From Schizosaccharomyces osmophilus (lineage: Eukaryota > Ascomycota > Schizosaccharomycetes > Schizosaccharomycetales > Schizosaccharomycetaceae), in contig NC_079238.1 of the NCBI RefSeq assembly GCF_027921745.1, positions 1,178,001 through 1,242,000 on the forward strand: a stretch of DNA of 64,000 nt, read 5' to 3'. Made by a program: the position numbers and the translations under genes. The notes beneath the pieces were generated by a model. The model searched no databases. It worked only from the letters and a program-made list of their open reading frames with translations, and was not told the origin of the DNA. Shown here piece after piece: positions 42,442 to 53,043 of the stretch (positions are counted from its first letter, which is position 1; each line of letters starts with the position of its first letter).

Positions 42442-43881
42442 ATGACTTCCGTCCAATCTGAACAAGGATCGGTCCCCGAACCCAGCTTTGAGAATCCTTC
42501 CACGACTCCTCGCATACAAGACAGTCCAAGTCCTACTATGAAGCGCACTCCACAGGATCTGTCCACTAAGCCCGAAAATGGGTTCTTTGACCGCGAACCC
42601 TCGTTCGAGCCCTTCGGCGACAATGATCCTTCTTCCTTGGATGGTCCCTCCGAAGACAATATTTCCTCCATTCCCGTCATCAGCGAGCCCGCGTCCCATG
42701 AAAAAACAACCCTCTGGATGGGCGAATTGGAGCCTTGGCTCAATGAAATGTTTATCCAACAAACTTGGGCCTCTCTTGGACACAACGTCATTATCAAGCT
42801 GATTCAGAATAAATTCACCGGCCTAAATTCCGGTTACTGCTTCATTGACTTTAGTACACATGAAGAAGCCAAAGCCGCCATGGAGTATAATGGCAAACCC
42901 CTTCCCGGCACCAATCGGTTGTTCAAACTGAACTGGGCTTCTGGAGGAGGCATTGGCGGTCGTTCTTCTTCCAAAACTCCAGAGTATTCTCTTTTTGTCG
43001 GTGACTTGTCTCCCGTCGTTACAGAACGCATGTTGTTTTCCTTGTTTGCCTCCGAGTATCCTTCCTGTAAATCCGTCAAAATCATGACGGATCCTAGCAC
43101 CCGCAATTCTCGAGGATACGGCTTTGTCCGGTTCACCGACGAAACCGAGCAAAAGAGCGCGCTCACCGAAATGCAGGGAAAGATTTGTGGAGATCGACCC
43201 ATTCGAGTCGGAATCGCCACTCCAAAATCCAAGGCCCAAGTCATCAGTCCCGTTGGATTAATGCCCCTTAATCTTCAGCCCATGGGTTTTTACAATCCTT
43301 CGCAGTCTATGCCGCACCCCATGCCCCAGCCCGTCCCCCAATACCCTGATGCTACCAACTCTACTGTTTTTGTAGGCAGCCTTTCCAAAAATGTCTCCGA
43401 AAATGACCTTCATGCGCTGTTTCAGAACTTTGGTGATATCACGTATGTGAAAATTCCTCCAGGAAAAGGTTGCGGCTTTGTGCAGTTTGTGAGCCATCAG
43501 TCAGCAGAGCTGGCCATAGCCCAGTTGCAAGGATATCCCCTAGGTAATTCTCGCATCCGTCTCTCTTGGGGAAGAAACCAAAATTCATCGCTCAATCCTC
43601 CTCCCGTGGTAGCTTATCATTCACAGGTTTCACCCGCTTCCGTGCCTGCTGCTCCGCTTTTCCCTACCGTTGGAATGCCTGCCCAGGCTCCGTTCAGTCC
43701 TTATGCTGCAATGACCTCTTCCCCATTACCGATGCCAGCTGTCGCTCCTATGAATTTGGAAGTCCCCATGCAATCTTCCAGTTATCTTCCTGAACAGGCA
43801 TACGCCCCAAGTCCGTCAAATCCCATGTCCCCCGGCGCCGTTACACCTATCGACGACTCTTTTCCAGCTATGAGACAATAA
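42442..43881 (+). CDS. cxr1: Triple-RRM RNA-binding protein (Nam8/Ngr1-like), Cxr1
   Basis: 479 residues, intronless coding region. Three RNA recognition motifs: about 88-165 (TTLWMGELEPWLNE ... SGYCFIDF), about 181-260 (YSLFVGDLSPVVTE ... SRGYGFVRF) and about 310-380 (STVFVGSLSKNVSE ... KGCGFVQF). RNP2 and RNP1 motifs are recognisable in each. The C-terminus is rich in Pro, Ala, Met and Ser, the N-terminus in Ser/Pro. The layout is that of the Nam8/Ngr1/TIA1 and plant RBP45/47 class, which bind U-rich pre-mRNA or mRNA. The coding sequence is visibly richer in C-ending codons than its neighbours, suggesting strong expression. The long T-rich leader would be a plausible self-binding target; this is inference. 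The symbol relies on recalled synteny. Confidence 0.88.
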   Translation: MTSVQSEQGSVPEPSFENPSTTPRIQDSPSPTMKRTPQDLSTKPENGFFDREPSFEPFGDNDPSSLDGPSEDNISSIPVISEPASHEKTTLWMGELEPWLNEMFIQQTWASLGHNVIIKLIQNKFTGLNSGYCFIDFSTHEEAKAAMEYNGKPLPGTNRLFKLNWASGGGIGGRSSSKTPEYSLFVGDLSPVVTERMLFSLFASEYPSCKSVKIMTDPSTRNSRGYGFVRFTDETEQKSALTEMQGKICGDRPIRVGIATPKSKAQVISPVGLMPLNLQPMGFYNPSQSMPHPMPQPVPQYPDATNSTVFVGSLSKNVSENDLHALFQNFGDITYVKIPPGKGCGFVQFVSHQSAELAIAQLQGYPLGNSRIRLSWGRNQNSSLNPPPVVAYHSQVSPASVPAAPLFPTVGMPAQAPFSPYAAMTSSPLPMPAVAPMNLEVPMQSSSYLPEQAYAPSPSNPMSPGAVTPIDDSFPAMRQ

Positions 43882-44170
43882 TACGAAGGCAAGCGACTCT
43901 TTCCAATCATGTTCATAATTTATATTATTGGTTCTTTTTTAATTATTTGCTTCTTATTCTATTGCTTTAATTCGTCCAACCTGGTGGCATGTTTTTCAAA
44001 CTTTTATTGGATTTCGTACTGCACAAAAAGGCAATTCTCCAAATCTACTCACATGCAGTAGTAGCAAATGAGAAAAAAAAGCTAAATGTTTGAGAAAATG
44101 GTGTCGAACATTTCGTTTCCCAAAGGCTAAGAATTGGAATTTTCCCGTGTATTCACTTCCGTAATTGTAG
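43882..44170. other. cxr1 3' region and possible first exon of the following small gene
   Basis: Probably contains the cxr1 3' UTR and the unresolved first exon of the next gene; an ATG-initiated 34-codon frame at about 43990 is one candidate but its phase does not fit. Confidence 0.3.
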
Positions 44171-44787
44171 GAAAAGTGAAAAGGACTCACCAATCATCAA
44201 TGTGCTTCCCGAAGACCTTTTACTGAGAATCTTTTGCCGTGAATCAGGTATGGTTTATATCTACTTCGAATAATATGTTTCTATACTAGCTTGTGTTAGC
44301 GTAGAAATATGTACTCATTGTTCTCCCTTCTATTCAACAGGAGTTTCCTCTATTGTATTTAATCGTCACAGACATCGGCATTTGGAAGACGGTAATCATC
44401 ATTTTTGGTTTTAAAGAACACAGACTTATTGGCAGTTGATGATTCTATTTTCCAAGTGGTCTGTTACTATGCTTTCCGTAAGTGAACTTTTGCATCTTGC
44501 TCAGGAAGGCATGGTTCTTGGTAAACAAAATCGAAACCTTGTTGAGATCACCCATGCGAATTTTTTTGGTCATGAGTTTACGATTCTTAATCCTCAGATA
44601 TTGCTGCAGAATTATTTTTTGATAGTGATGGTTTCTACAATTCCTTTTCTCATAAAGGAAAGCGTAAGCAGCTACCTGTACCTTGTCCGGCTTAAGTTTG
44701 ATAATATGTGTGATGAACCAACTTTTATATTTTTTTTTTTTAGTTCGACAAATTCAAGTATTTCATTCGAACTTGATAACACTTTAG
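44171..44787 (+). CDS. Unrecognised small multi-exon gene (N-terminus unresolved)
   Basis: Five short exons fit together: 44171-44247, 44341-44391, 44436-44477, 44598-44663 and 44744-44787, ending in TAG. All four junctions leave the same phase (one base) and use GTATGG, GTAATC, GTAAGT and GTAAGC donors with AACAG, GGCAG, CTCAG and TTTAG acceptors. The translation runs through NVLPEDLLLRIFCRES (resembling the start of an F-box), GVSSIVFNRHRHRHLED, VDDSIFQVVCYYAF, HIAAELFFDSDGFYNSF and ends QVFHSNLITL. No ATG is available in the first exon's frame, which begins after a TTGTAG acceptor-like site, so an upstream exon with the start is missing from this model. No family is recognised; the F-box suggestion is weak. 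The third intron (120 nt) may hide another exon. Confidence 0.45.
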
Positions 44788-45328
44788 TTGTACGTTAAAT
44801 TCATTTTTGGCCTATTTCCTTTATACATGACATTTGTGTTTGTAAATACTATGAAGATATCTAGGTAGCATCATTAGAGTAGTTGTACTGCGTTATTGTT
44901 ACTTATATATCTTACTCGGGTCTTCCTTTGGAACTAGCACTCAGCTTCAAGGCAGCAGAAATCACCAGTATCTATCATATTCATGCATTATTCTTATAGT
45001 AGGAGTCTAATTTGAACTATATCATCTCCTTCTATAAAATCTGAAAGCTACCAACATATATTAATTGTTTCGGTCCTTGAAGACTTCAATTTCATTCCTA
45101 GTGATGCGATCCCTAAATTATTTATGCTTGTCTAATTAATTTATGAAATACTTGTTGTTTTTGAGGTTTCAAGTCTCTTTTTTTAGTGTTTAATTTGGAA
45201 AACTTAATGATACAAGTTCGACCGTAATAAATTTGTGCATTAATCGCGATCTCATTTCTGACTTCACTTTTCTTTTGATTTATTTTTGTAACACTTTCCC
45301 GCTTAGAAAGTACTCCGTTTACCCGAAT
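44788..45328. other. Intergenic region upstream of git1
   Basis: About 540 bp. The git1 frame is open back to 45233 without an ATG. Nothing else seen. Confidence 0.45.
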
Positions 45329-48300
45329 ATGCAGAAAACTCATATTGAACCTGTCGTGTTTTATCAGTGGACAGCAAGGGCCATTATTATGCTCTCTGCA
45401 GTCCGCAGCAGAAGAAATTCTAAACAACTGGATAGAGAAAGCGGGTTACTAGAGCAGATACGCGACAACTTGTCCCTGGCAATGGCCGATTGCCGCGAAG
45501 GAATTCCTCCTATCAAGATTCCTGGGTCTTATTTTCATCAGGCTTATAATAAGTTATCCCAACATCCTTTTGTAAAGCTACCTTCATCTTGTGATTCGTC
45601 AAATGACCTTTTTTTCCGAATTGGTATTAGTTCCTTCCTGAATCGACTTTTCCAGTCTGATGATGAAGAGATGGAACTTCTTGCCAGTCATGACAACCTT
45701 GATGATCTTGTTTTACATTTATTCAACATTATGTCTTCTCATTACTTTTCAGTTGAATTCACGTCTGTCAAATTCCTCATACAGTCTTCACAATGGCTGT
45801 TCTATACTTTGGCAGAGTGTGCAGATGAAGAATTGGAAGACCCTGAAAATGCATCTCTTTATAGATTCCTAAGTTTTTTGGCTGAATGTTGGCCTATATA
45901 CGAAAAAAACTGTACTCTCAGTAGACATTTGTTTTTGCTAGGTGACTTCTCTCTCATTAGTTACATTAAGTTTATGTGCGGCGTTTTCAATTTCGCAAAC
46001 TATGATGCTTTTATTTCGGAAGTTGAAAATTTGCTACCAGAGAACGTTCCCCTGGCCGCTGTCTCAGACATTCAGATATCCAAGTACCGTGCTGTTAATG
46101 ATAAAGCAGAAATGAAACTTGAAGACTTTGCTGATCATTTTGCCTACGAAGCTTATGTGGACAGAGAATGTGTTTATGCTGAAAACGTAACAAGTAGGAT
46201 TTTTGATAATTATCCAGACTTGGCTGGATTATTTGGTGCGTCGCGCTTATCGGATATGGATGATACTATTCTGACCACCATTCAAAAATCCAATCTTTAT
46301 AGTTTGCGTCCTGATGATTGTACCATATATCTATATCGCCTTATCGAGTCTTGTTTTGATTACTGTCACAATGAAGGTAGTGGTTTTAATAATAATGTCT
46401 TATGGAGTGTACTACGAAGTTTTTTTAATGCATGGCGCATTCACCCAGGAACTGGCTGTTGTATTGTTTTAGACGTTTTGCGGAAGTTTGTCGAAGAAAA
46501 TATATTAAAGTTTTCTCAAATGCGTGATCTATTTCATGCACTTTTTGTTCTTATTCGTGATTGTGATTATTCTACTTGGACCATTCGTGATTCTCAGCAA
46601 TATTCTGAGCTATTGTATTACTATCACCGTAAAGCGCTAAGCGAGTTAGTTGAAACTCTTGGTTTTTGCCCTCGTTCCTCTGAAGTGTCACGGCTTATAT
46701 TGGACATCATGAACAATTACATTTTCTGCAATCCTCTGTTTACTAAAAATCAGAATGACTTGAACGATGTTTATAATAGTTTCTTTTCTGATTTGCGATT
46801 GAAATTTTCTGAATTTTTTTCTAAACTCGTAAATCAAGAGTTAGCAGGAGATCCGGAAACAGATTTGGTAGGATTACGAGTAGTTGGTATGCAATTGCAA
46901 GCTACGCACGAAACTCTGAAAGCTAATTTCAAAACGAAAATTTTTAATCAACTGCTAGTCGCGGATGTCTTTGCTGAAGTTACTCTTGATTTATATTTTG
47001 AAAAATTACCTACTTTAATGAAGAAATATGTTAACATTCCTTCTTCTGAAATATCGGAAACCAGTATCGACCGAATCAACTCTCTTTACAAGCAATCACG
47101 AGATATTGTAACGAGCATGAATAAATCCTCTCTCAATTATCCAGAGTTCTATCGCTATTTTAGTGTTGAATTTGTTTATCGAAACTTAAGCATCATTATC
47201 GAAAAGGCTATTGCTAGTATTGTACCGGTTATAGTCCAGGAATCTTTCCTTCCACAGCAGGCAAGATTTTGCTCGGAGTCGTCAAAGACAATTTTGGATC
47301 CACTCCAAGAGTCTTTTGATTTTTTACAAAAGATAGATTGGCCGGATGATGGGGAAGTATACAAGTTTTATATTCACATTGGGAAATTAATCGAGAAACT
47401 AATTCACCACTATGTGAATTGTCTTCAAATCCTGTACTTTGCAAACATTGATGATAATATTTTTAATCCTATGAAAGGTCAACATTTTGAGGGCATTCCC
47501 GTGGATAAGCTCAAGGAAAAAGCCAATAGTCTGCATAAACATTACGACAAGCCAAGTTCATTTCAAGTATATGAAGAATCCTTGACTCTAATCAACACAG
47601 TGCGATTGGTGAAAGACTGGATGATGGTATTAAACCAACGGCTGGATCATAAAATTATAGAGGAAAAGTCTTTACCGTACAAGCATGCAGAGTCAGTGAA
47701 CTGCAAATTTGTGTTTTCAGTCTTAGCGGCTCATATTATGGTCCCTATAGATGCACCCTTTGAATATTATGTTGTGCTTCAAGATGAGAAGTCAGAATTT
47801 TCAAGACAAACCCATTCTGTTCGGGATGCAATTTTGCCTACATGGAAAGAAATGATGGAATTGAGAATTAAAGGGCGGAAATGTTATAAAATAGCGCTTT
47901 TTCAGAAGAATTACGAAACAGGCTCAAAGGAAATATATGGCTGTGCAAATGTAGAAATTGATCCTGAAAAGTTCAAAAAGGAGCATGATAAGACTATGTG
48001 GGTCGATCTGAATGAAGGTGGACGGGTTTTACTTAAAGAACAGGTGCTCATAATACGAGAAAGCCCAGGCTTTTATTATTCGAGTTTGGTCGATTTCCTT
48101 TCCGTTTCTGAAGAAAAAATGTTGAATGCAATGTCTGCAGGGTTAATCACATTCATTCGTGGGTTTATGGAACGAGGAGGCTTATTCAAGCTTGTTCGAT
48201 ACTTGAATGAGGAAGGAGAACCAGAGCGGTCAAATCCGGAAGAGGACCCAGATTATAAAACTGTGGCAGAACGAGAACAACAAGGTCTACTTGCCGAAAT

Positions 48301-48640
48301 GGATGAAGTGTTTTACTGGTTTTATGTGAACATGTTGCCCAAACCACTATTTATTTTGCTATCACGGTTATGGTTTAATCTTGTGGAAATCATCCGAGAT
48401 ATTTTGATTCCTGTGACTTCAAAGTCACCAGCGTTGCAGAGGATACCGTTAAACCGCAAAGAGCTTCGGGTTGTCTACTCATGGCTCAATTTGTTTTATG
48501 ATTTCTTCCAAAACTTTCGGGACATTGTTCCTCTTGATTTTCTCAACACAGATGATTACAAGAGTGTGAAATCCCTTAAGGACTATTACTTTGTAAAAGG
48601 TCATGCTATGGATGATGATGACGATGACGACGACTTGTAG
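45329..48640 (+). CDS. git1: C2/MUN-domain protein Git1
   Basis: First true ATG at 45329 (MQKTHIEPVVFYQWTARAII) gives 1103 residues, close to the S. pombe protein. The chain is mainly helical and of the Munc13-homology (DUF810/MHD) type. A C2 domain at about 785-910 begins KFVFSVLAAHIMVPIDAPFEYYVVL; as in other non-synaptic members the usual Ca2+-binding aspartates are not obviously all present. MHD-type helices follow. The protein ends in a run of aspartates (DDDDDDDDL). Git1 is required for glucose-triggered adenylate cyclase (Cyr1) activation and cAMP signalling in fission yeast; relatives act in secretion or cytokinesis. It converges with rtc3. Confidence 0.9.
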   Translation: MQKTHIEPVVFYQWTARAIIMLSAVRSRRNSKQLDRESGLLEQIRDNLSLAMADCREGIPPIKIPGSYFHQAYNKLSQHPFVKLPSSCDSSNDLFFRIGISSFLNRLFQSDDEEMELLASHDNLDDLVLHLFNIMSSHYFSVEFTSVKFLIQSSQWLFYTLAECADEELEDPENASLYRFLSFLAECWPIYEKNCTLSRHLFLLGDFSLISYIKFMCGVFNFANYDAFISEVENLLPENVPLAAVSDIQISKYRAVNDKAEMKLEDFADHFAYEAYVDRECVYAENVTSRIFDNYPDLAGLFGASRLSDMDDTILTTIQKSNLYSLRPDDCTIYLYRLIESCFDYCHNEGSGFNNNVLWSVLRSFFNAWRIHPGTGCCIVLDVLRKFVEENILKFSQMRDLFHALFVLIRDCDYSTWTIRDSQQYSELLYYYHRKALSELVETLGFCPRSSEVSRLILDIMNNYIFCNPLFTKNQNDLNDVYNSFFSDLRLKFSEFFSKLVNQELAGDPETDLVGLRVVGMQLQATHETLKANFKTKIFNQLLVADVFAEVTLDLYFEKLPTLMKKYVNIPSSEISETSIDRINSLYKQSRDIVTSMNKSSLNYPEFYRYFSVEFVYRNLSIIIEKAIASIVPVIVQESFLPQQARFCSESSKTILDPLQESFDFLQKIDWPDDGEVYKFYIHIGKLIEKLIHHYVNCLQILYFANIDDNIFNPMKGQHFEGIPVDKLKEKANSLHKHYDKPSSFQVYEESLTLINTVRLVKDWMMVLNQRLDHKIIEEKSLPYKHAESVNCKFVFSVLAAHIMVPIDAPFEYYVVLQDEKSEFSRQTHSVRDAILPTWKEMMELRIKGRKCYKIALFQKNYETGSKEIYGCANVEIDPEKFKKEHDKTMWVDLNEGGRVLLKEQVLIIRESPGFYYSSLVDFLSVSEEKMLNAMSAGLITFIRGFMERGGLFKLVRYLNEEGEPERSNPEEDPDYKTVAEREQQGLLAEMDEVFYWFYVNMLPKPLFILLSRLWFNLVEIIRDILIPVTSKSPALQRIPLNRKELRVVYSWLNLFYDFFQNFRDIVPLDFLNTDDYKSVKSLKDYYFVKGHAMDDDDDDDDL

Positions 48641-49357
48641 AGACTCAAATGTACGGTTGTGGTGTTGTTTTTCGTGGTGAAATAATTTGGATGTTATCCA
48701 AAAGGAAGGCAGGGCTTGGATAAGGATATAAAGATATAAATATGAAATGATATAAAGGTTGGTTCGAATGAAATTGTATTTGGTATCTAGCTAGGTTACT
48801 AGGTTTGGATATTGAGCATAACTAACAAAATGAACGTACGGGGATTCCAATTCATACATACATGGAATTATATTTCTTTCTCGACTTTGAACAAGACATT
48901 TTGTATCCGTCGACTTTTGTTAGACTTGAACTCGCTCGCTCTCTTTGTATATGAAATCGTGCTGGAAAAAGCACGTCTGTTTTAATGGACATTATCTTCA
49001 CTAGCCTTCCTCACTTTTACAACCTTTTTATTCTTTTGAACCAAAACGACTTTTTATTCATTTCTATTCATAAAACACTCGTAAATTTTCGTCATTAAAC
49101 TGTTACTCATATACAGACGCATATTAATGCAAAGCAAGACGAGAATGCATCCCTTGGATTCTGAAATTCTTCAGAAAGGATGATTAAAATCAACACACTC
49201 TTCTTTTCGTTTATATCCTTGTGCATGAAAAGGCAATGGCCACAAATAGAATAGGGGTATATTACAGATGGAATCTGATCTTAACCCATCAAAACATCGA
49301 TAGCATTCGATGGCTCGTGGAATCCTTCTAATTGTTTCCCAATACGGAGTCTCATGT
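48641..49357. other. Convergent intergenic region git1/rtc3
   Basis: 717 bp of 3' flanks, AT-rich with GATATAAA repeats near 48721-48760. Long for a convergent spacer, but no gene or structured RNA identified. Confidence 0.45.
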
Positions 49358-49669
49358 TTAGAATTGCTTCACACCCTGGTGTTGACGATGAGGAGTGATC
49401 TTGCCTTCGGAAAGGATCTTGGAGCAGACATCAACGTCCTTACTAGTACCGAAAGCGTTTTCGAGTTCCAACTTGGAGGCCTTTGAAAGCTCACCTTCAC
49501 TTCCCTTGTTCAAGGAAAAGACTTGGAAAGAGTCAACCACCTGGGTCAAAGGGATGGTCTTGTCAGAGCGCCAGTTGTTCACATCGTTTTGGCTAGCAGC
49601 AATAATGACGAAGGAAGCAGCGTCGGTTTGGTAGAAAACGCGAGTTTGATTAGCAGGTCCACTAGACAT
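49358..49669 (-). CDS. rtc3: SBDS N-domain protein, Rtc3 family
   Basis: 103 residues, single exon: MSSGPANQTRVFYQTDAASF...SQNDVNNWRSDKTIPLTQVVDSFQVF...SEGKITPHRQHQGVKQF. It is a stand-alone copy of the FYSH domain found at the N-terminus of SBDS/Sdo1, like S. cerevisiae Rtc3/Hgi1 (YHR087W). Rtc3-type proteins are stress-induced and have been linked to RNA metabolism and telomere-capping genetics; the biochemical role is not established. The promoter carries a TATA box and two CRE-type sites, which suggests Atf1/Pcr1 stress control. The codon choice (GTC, ACC, AAG) points to high expression. Confidence 0.9.
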   Translation of the reverse strand: MSSGPANQTRVFYQTDAASFVIIAASQNDVNNWRSDKTIPLTQVVDSFQVFSLNKGSEGELSKASKLELENAFGTSKDVDVCSKILSEGKITPHRQHQGVKQF

Positions 49670-49834
49670 GTTGTTTAAATAGTTACAATAACTTCAAAGG
49701 TCTAAATAAACCGATAAATGCAGAAATTCGTTAAAAGAGTGAGCGCTTTGTAATAGTAATCTTTCCTTTTTTATGAGGATATTACTACTTAAATTCAATG
49801 GTTTGAATGATGCTGAAACACGGGAGAATTGCCC

Positions 49835-49842
49835 TTTATATA
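49835..49842 (-). promoter_or_regulatory. TATA box of rtc3
   Basis: TATATAAA on the minus strand, about 165 bp upstream of the rtc3 ATG. Confidence 0.7.
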
Positions 49843-49896
49843 CTTTGCTCAGAGCATCTTCCATAATTCCATCGATGGAAGTATACGTAATAAAAA

Positions 49897-49904
49897 TTAC
49901 GTCA
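49897..49904 (-). promoter_or_regulatory. CRE-like site (TTACGTCA) upstream of rtc3
   Basis: One mismatch from the palindromic CRE TGACGTCA, about 60 bp upstream of the TATA box; a probable Atf1-Pcr1 bZIP site. Confidence 0.6.
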
Positions 49905-50012
49905 CACTTGCGTTTGCTGAGGTTCGTTTTAGAAGCGAGGAATGACAACACATAGACCAAGGTACGTAGGAGAAAAGAAAAGAAGCTTCCCAACTTTTTA
50001 CCGAGACGAAAC

Positions 50013-50021
50013 ATGACGTCA
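50013..50021 (-). promoter_or_regulatory. Perfect CRE / M26-type site upstream of rtc3
   Basis: ATGACGTCA at 50013-50021 contains both the palindromic CRE TGACGTCA and the M26 heptamer ATGACGT, known binding sites of Atf1-Pcr1 in S. pombe. It is about 350 bp upstream of the rtc3 ATG. Confidence 0.7.
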
Positions 50022-50364
50022 AGTGTAAACAACAGAAAAAAGAAAATTCAAGAAACACACTCCTGCAAAGGAATGGAAAATCAAAATTACTAGAGGCTTG
50101 TTTGCTTGTCTATTTGGTTTGTTTGTTTGTTTACGTGAAAATATGGGGGAATAAAAGAATGCTTGTTATTAAAATGCAGATTACTGATACAGAGTTTCAT
50201 TTCGCTAGTCATAAAATGGAGAGAATTCGTGTTTAATGGAGAATGAGAATACCCAAATGAAAAGGAAAAGGACGATGGATGGACGGACGGATGGGTCGAT
50301 GGGTCGATACTCTCTCGTCGTTCTCGTTTGACAGGTCCCGTCGGTTGGTGTGAGTTGATTTGTC

Positions 50365-51763
50365 TTATGGGTATGTCATTCGGTGCATGCCTGCCACTTT
50401 GAAAAAGTCATGTTCCAAAGCAGCTTCAGCGCTAAGTCGCTTCGATGCTGTATGAGATTTGTTAGCTTTTTGAATTTGCTAATGTAGGGTCTTGAAACTT
50501 ACGCTGTAACTCGAGCAACTTGTCCAGCAAGTCAATGACAAGAGCAACTTCATATCCGGCACTCACATCCAGTAAAGAGTTTTCGTCGCTTTTTGTGATG
50601 CTGCCAATCAGATCGAGCCAGTTATGCTTTTGATCTTGCACTGTTGTGAGATTGTCAGACCAGATTTGTCCTAGTCAAGAATTAGTGAACCATGAACCCT
50701 TTTTTCAAATGAAGAGATGCCAACTTCTTTTTCTTTTTTATTTTCGCTTTCCTTTTTATTCTTACTTACCATGCAACAAGGCACATCTGGACATTTGATT
50801 TCTCCCAAAAATGTGTGCGAGCTCAACAATGGCATCGATGTCGTCCTCACATCGGAAAAAAGGGTATCTTCGAGTCAGAAAACACAGGAGAATTACTCCC
50901 ACTGACCAAACATCAATAATGGATGTTTGGTATTGGCAACGAAATAGCACTTCTGGAGCCCTGAATCCCCGTGTGCCTGCCCGATCAGCTCTCTTGGTAG
51001 GGCGAGGATCGTGAACTAGATATCCGTCGGACGGATCTGCGATGGTCTTCTCAAAGGGATAAAAGTCATAATACTTGCCGTCCTGCTTTAGTTTTCGTAA
51101 TCGGTCAATGCAGCAGTTCTCGGAAGGCGTATCTGCCACCTGCCATTGAGCAAGTCCAAAGTCAAGAATCACTCCCCTTTGAGTATATGGATTCCATGCA
51201 AAATTTCCGGGTTTGATGTCTCGGTGGATAATTCCTTTGGAAGCGATGTGTGCAAGTCCTTTCAGTAGGTCCTGTAGGTAGGTAGCAATTTCGGGCAGTG
51301 TGTACTTCATGTAAAAGTCTCGGAATTCTGCATGTTGGATAAATGGAAGCACTATTAATACTTGATCTTGATGTCGGACAGCGGTAATCATGTTGAGGAC
51401 GCATTCACTGCCACGAAGCTCATGAAGCATTTCCAGCTCCGTCTGGATGCGGGATGGCAAAACCGTTGCATATACTCTTTTAATGGCAACAAATTGCTGT
51501 CGTAAGCGCTTTCCCTTTTCGTGTCCATTTTGATTTTCTATTTGCGAAGTAATCCAATACGAATTGTCGTAGCTATCAAAGTGTCTATCAATAGCTTTAA
51601 ACACACTGCTAAAGCTACCAGCTCCTACGAGCTTTACAACATGGTAATCCTCTTCAATGCTTGGAAATGCTTGTACAAGCTTTGCAATTTCAGGCAAGTC
51701 TTCCCGATCAACATCATTAGCGTAAATGCCGGTATTTCCAAACGGTAATAGCATAGAAAGCAT
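50365..51763 (-). CDS. spo4: Cdc7-type meiotic protein kinase Spo4
   Basis: Exons 51763-50770, 50670-50503 and 50447-50365 encode 414 residues. The glycine-rich loop is VGAGSFSSV (46-54), the ATP lysine K95 in VAIKR, the catalytic loop HRDIKPGNF (180-188) and DFG 201-203, followed by a Cdc7-like insert before the GTRGFRAPEV activation segment. Exons 2 and 3 supply VIDLLDKLLELQPSKRLSAEAALEHDFF, the kinase C-terminal lobe missing from the first reading frame. Fission yeast has two Cdc7 relatives: essential Hsk1 and meiosis-specific Spo4, which with Spo6 is needed for meiosis II and sporulation. The smaller size and gene neighbours favour Spo4. Two close ATGs (residues 1 and 4) are possible starts. 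Confidence 0.87.
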
Positions 51764-53043
51764 TATTTCTGCTTATGTTTATTATATTATATTTGTGTTT
51801 GGCTGTGTACAAGCTTGGTTCGCTTCTCTTTTTATACATGCATTGTTTGTTTACATTTGAGTCGGTCTTTTCCCTAACCCAAACAAACACCATGTCCTTC
51901 ATTTTCATCACCATTGGTCAAAATTTTTTAGGAATCATGATTTTTTAAATCTATATCGAAAAGTTCGATGCATCTCTTCCCCATTTTGAAGCCTGTACTC
52001 GTTTCTGTTTGTTTTCTTTCCGACCCAAAAATCTAAATTTCCAAAGAGATTTTTCGAAATTCCTTTTTTCTTTTTTCTCTTTTTTTTTGTTTTAGCTTTC
52101 TTCAAATCGCTTCAACGACTGGTTTTGGATGGTCGAAACCAACGGTCGAACATTTGGGTCAGACTAACCTGCAAAAAGGAATGATTTCGAAGCATTCATG
52201 ACCATACTTTTACAATTTCTATTTCAATTTTATTTTCTTCTCTACTCGTGCATTTTTTCTTTTCTTCAACCTTTGATTTCATCCAACCCAAGTTTGTTTA
52301 TTTACTATTAAAGATGTTGTAGCTCAGTAACCCATTTTGGTAAAAAAACCATTGTATTCATGGGACAGATGGGTTTAATGTCTATCTTTTCTTTTTCTTT
52401 TTCATTTCTATTGAAATGAAAACCTGAAATTGGAAAGCTTCGAGTTGCTTGCTGTTGTTGTTATTTTTTATTTTTATATTTTTCAAGAAAAGGAAATGTT
52501 TATGGCTTTGGGATTTGCTAGAGCAAATGAAGGACTTTAGCATGAATGGGTTGGATCTGCTTAAACGATTTCTTAGAAGTTGTTCGATTCATTTCCGGTG
52601 GACTGGGCTCCTGCTGAAGGAGAAAATTCAACTCTGTGTCCATACTAAAAAGAGCTCCATTGATTTGCCAAGGAGTGTTTTTTTTTTGGAAATTCTAAAA
52701 GAATTGTAATAAGAACAGTTTCAGATTTCCTGAAATCATTAAATTCACCCATAGCTATTGTTGGTTTGCCTTGGGATAACTTATTGATCGTTCGTCAAAA
52801 AGACGAGCAGTTTTTTCTTTTTTTTAGATTACTATATTTTGTTTTACAATTCAAATAATATCCATACTGTATTCGCTGAAGAAACATTTACGAGTGGGTA
52901 CTTGAATGTAATGATTCCCTCTACAACTTCTTTCTTTCCCATATCTCCAAACAAACAAATTGGAAGCATTGGCTTATTTGTTTATGCATTGGTAGGACTT
53001 TCATTTTCTTTTTGTTTAATCAACTTATAAATATTGGGAAATC
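51764..53043. other. Divergent intergenic region spo4 / Psg1-like gene
   Basis: 1.28 kb, T-rich on the plus strand, with many TTTTCTTTT-type tracts. Open frames at 52449-52709 and 52839-53030 start without gene-like context and are not supported. No tRNA, snoRNA or repeat recognised. Confidence 0.45.

Larger units (their letters stand above)
49670..50364. other. Upstream region of rtc3 (3' flank of spo4)
   Basis: 695 bp. Since spo4 ends here on the same strand, the promoter elements can only serve rtc3. Contains TATATAAA, TTACGTCA and TGACGTCA sites (listed), then GTTT and GGAC/GGTCGAT short repeats at about 50105-50130 and 50278-50310. Confidence 0.5.

Noticed and set aside
52449-53030. Two hydrophobic frames upstream of the Psg1-like gene
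   Set aside because: T-rich DNA translates to Phe/Leu-rich peptides; no conserved motifs, one lacks an ATG start.
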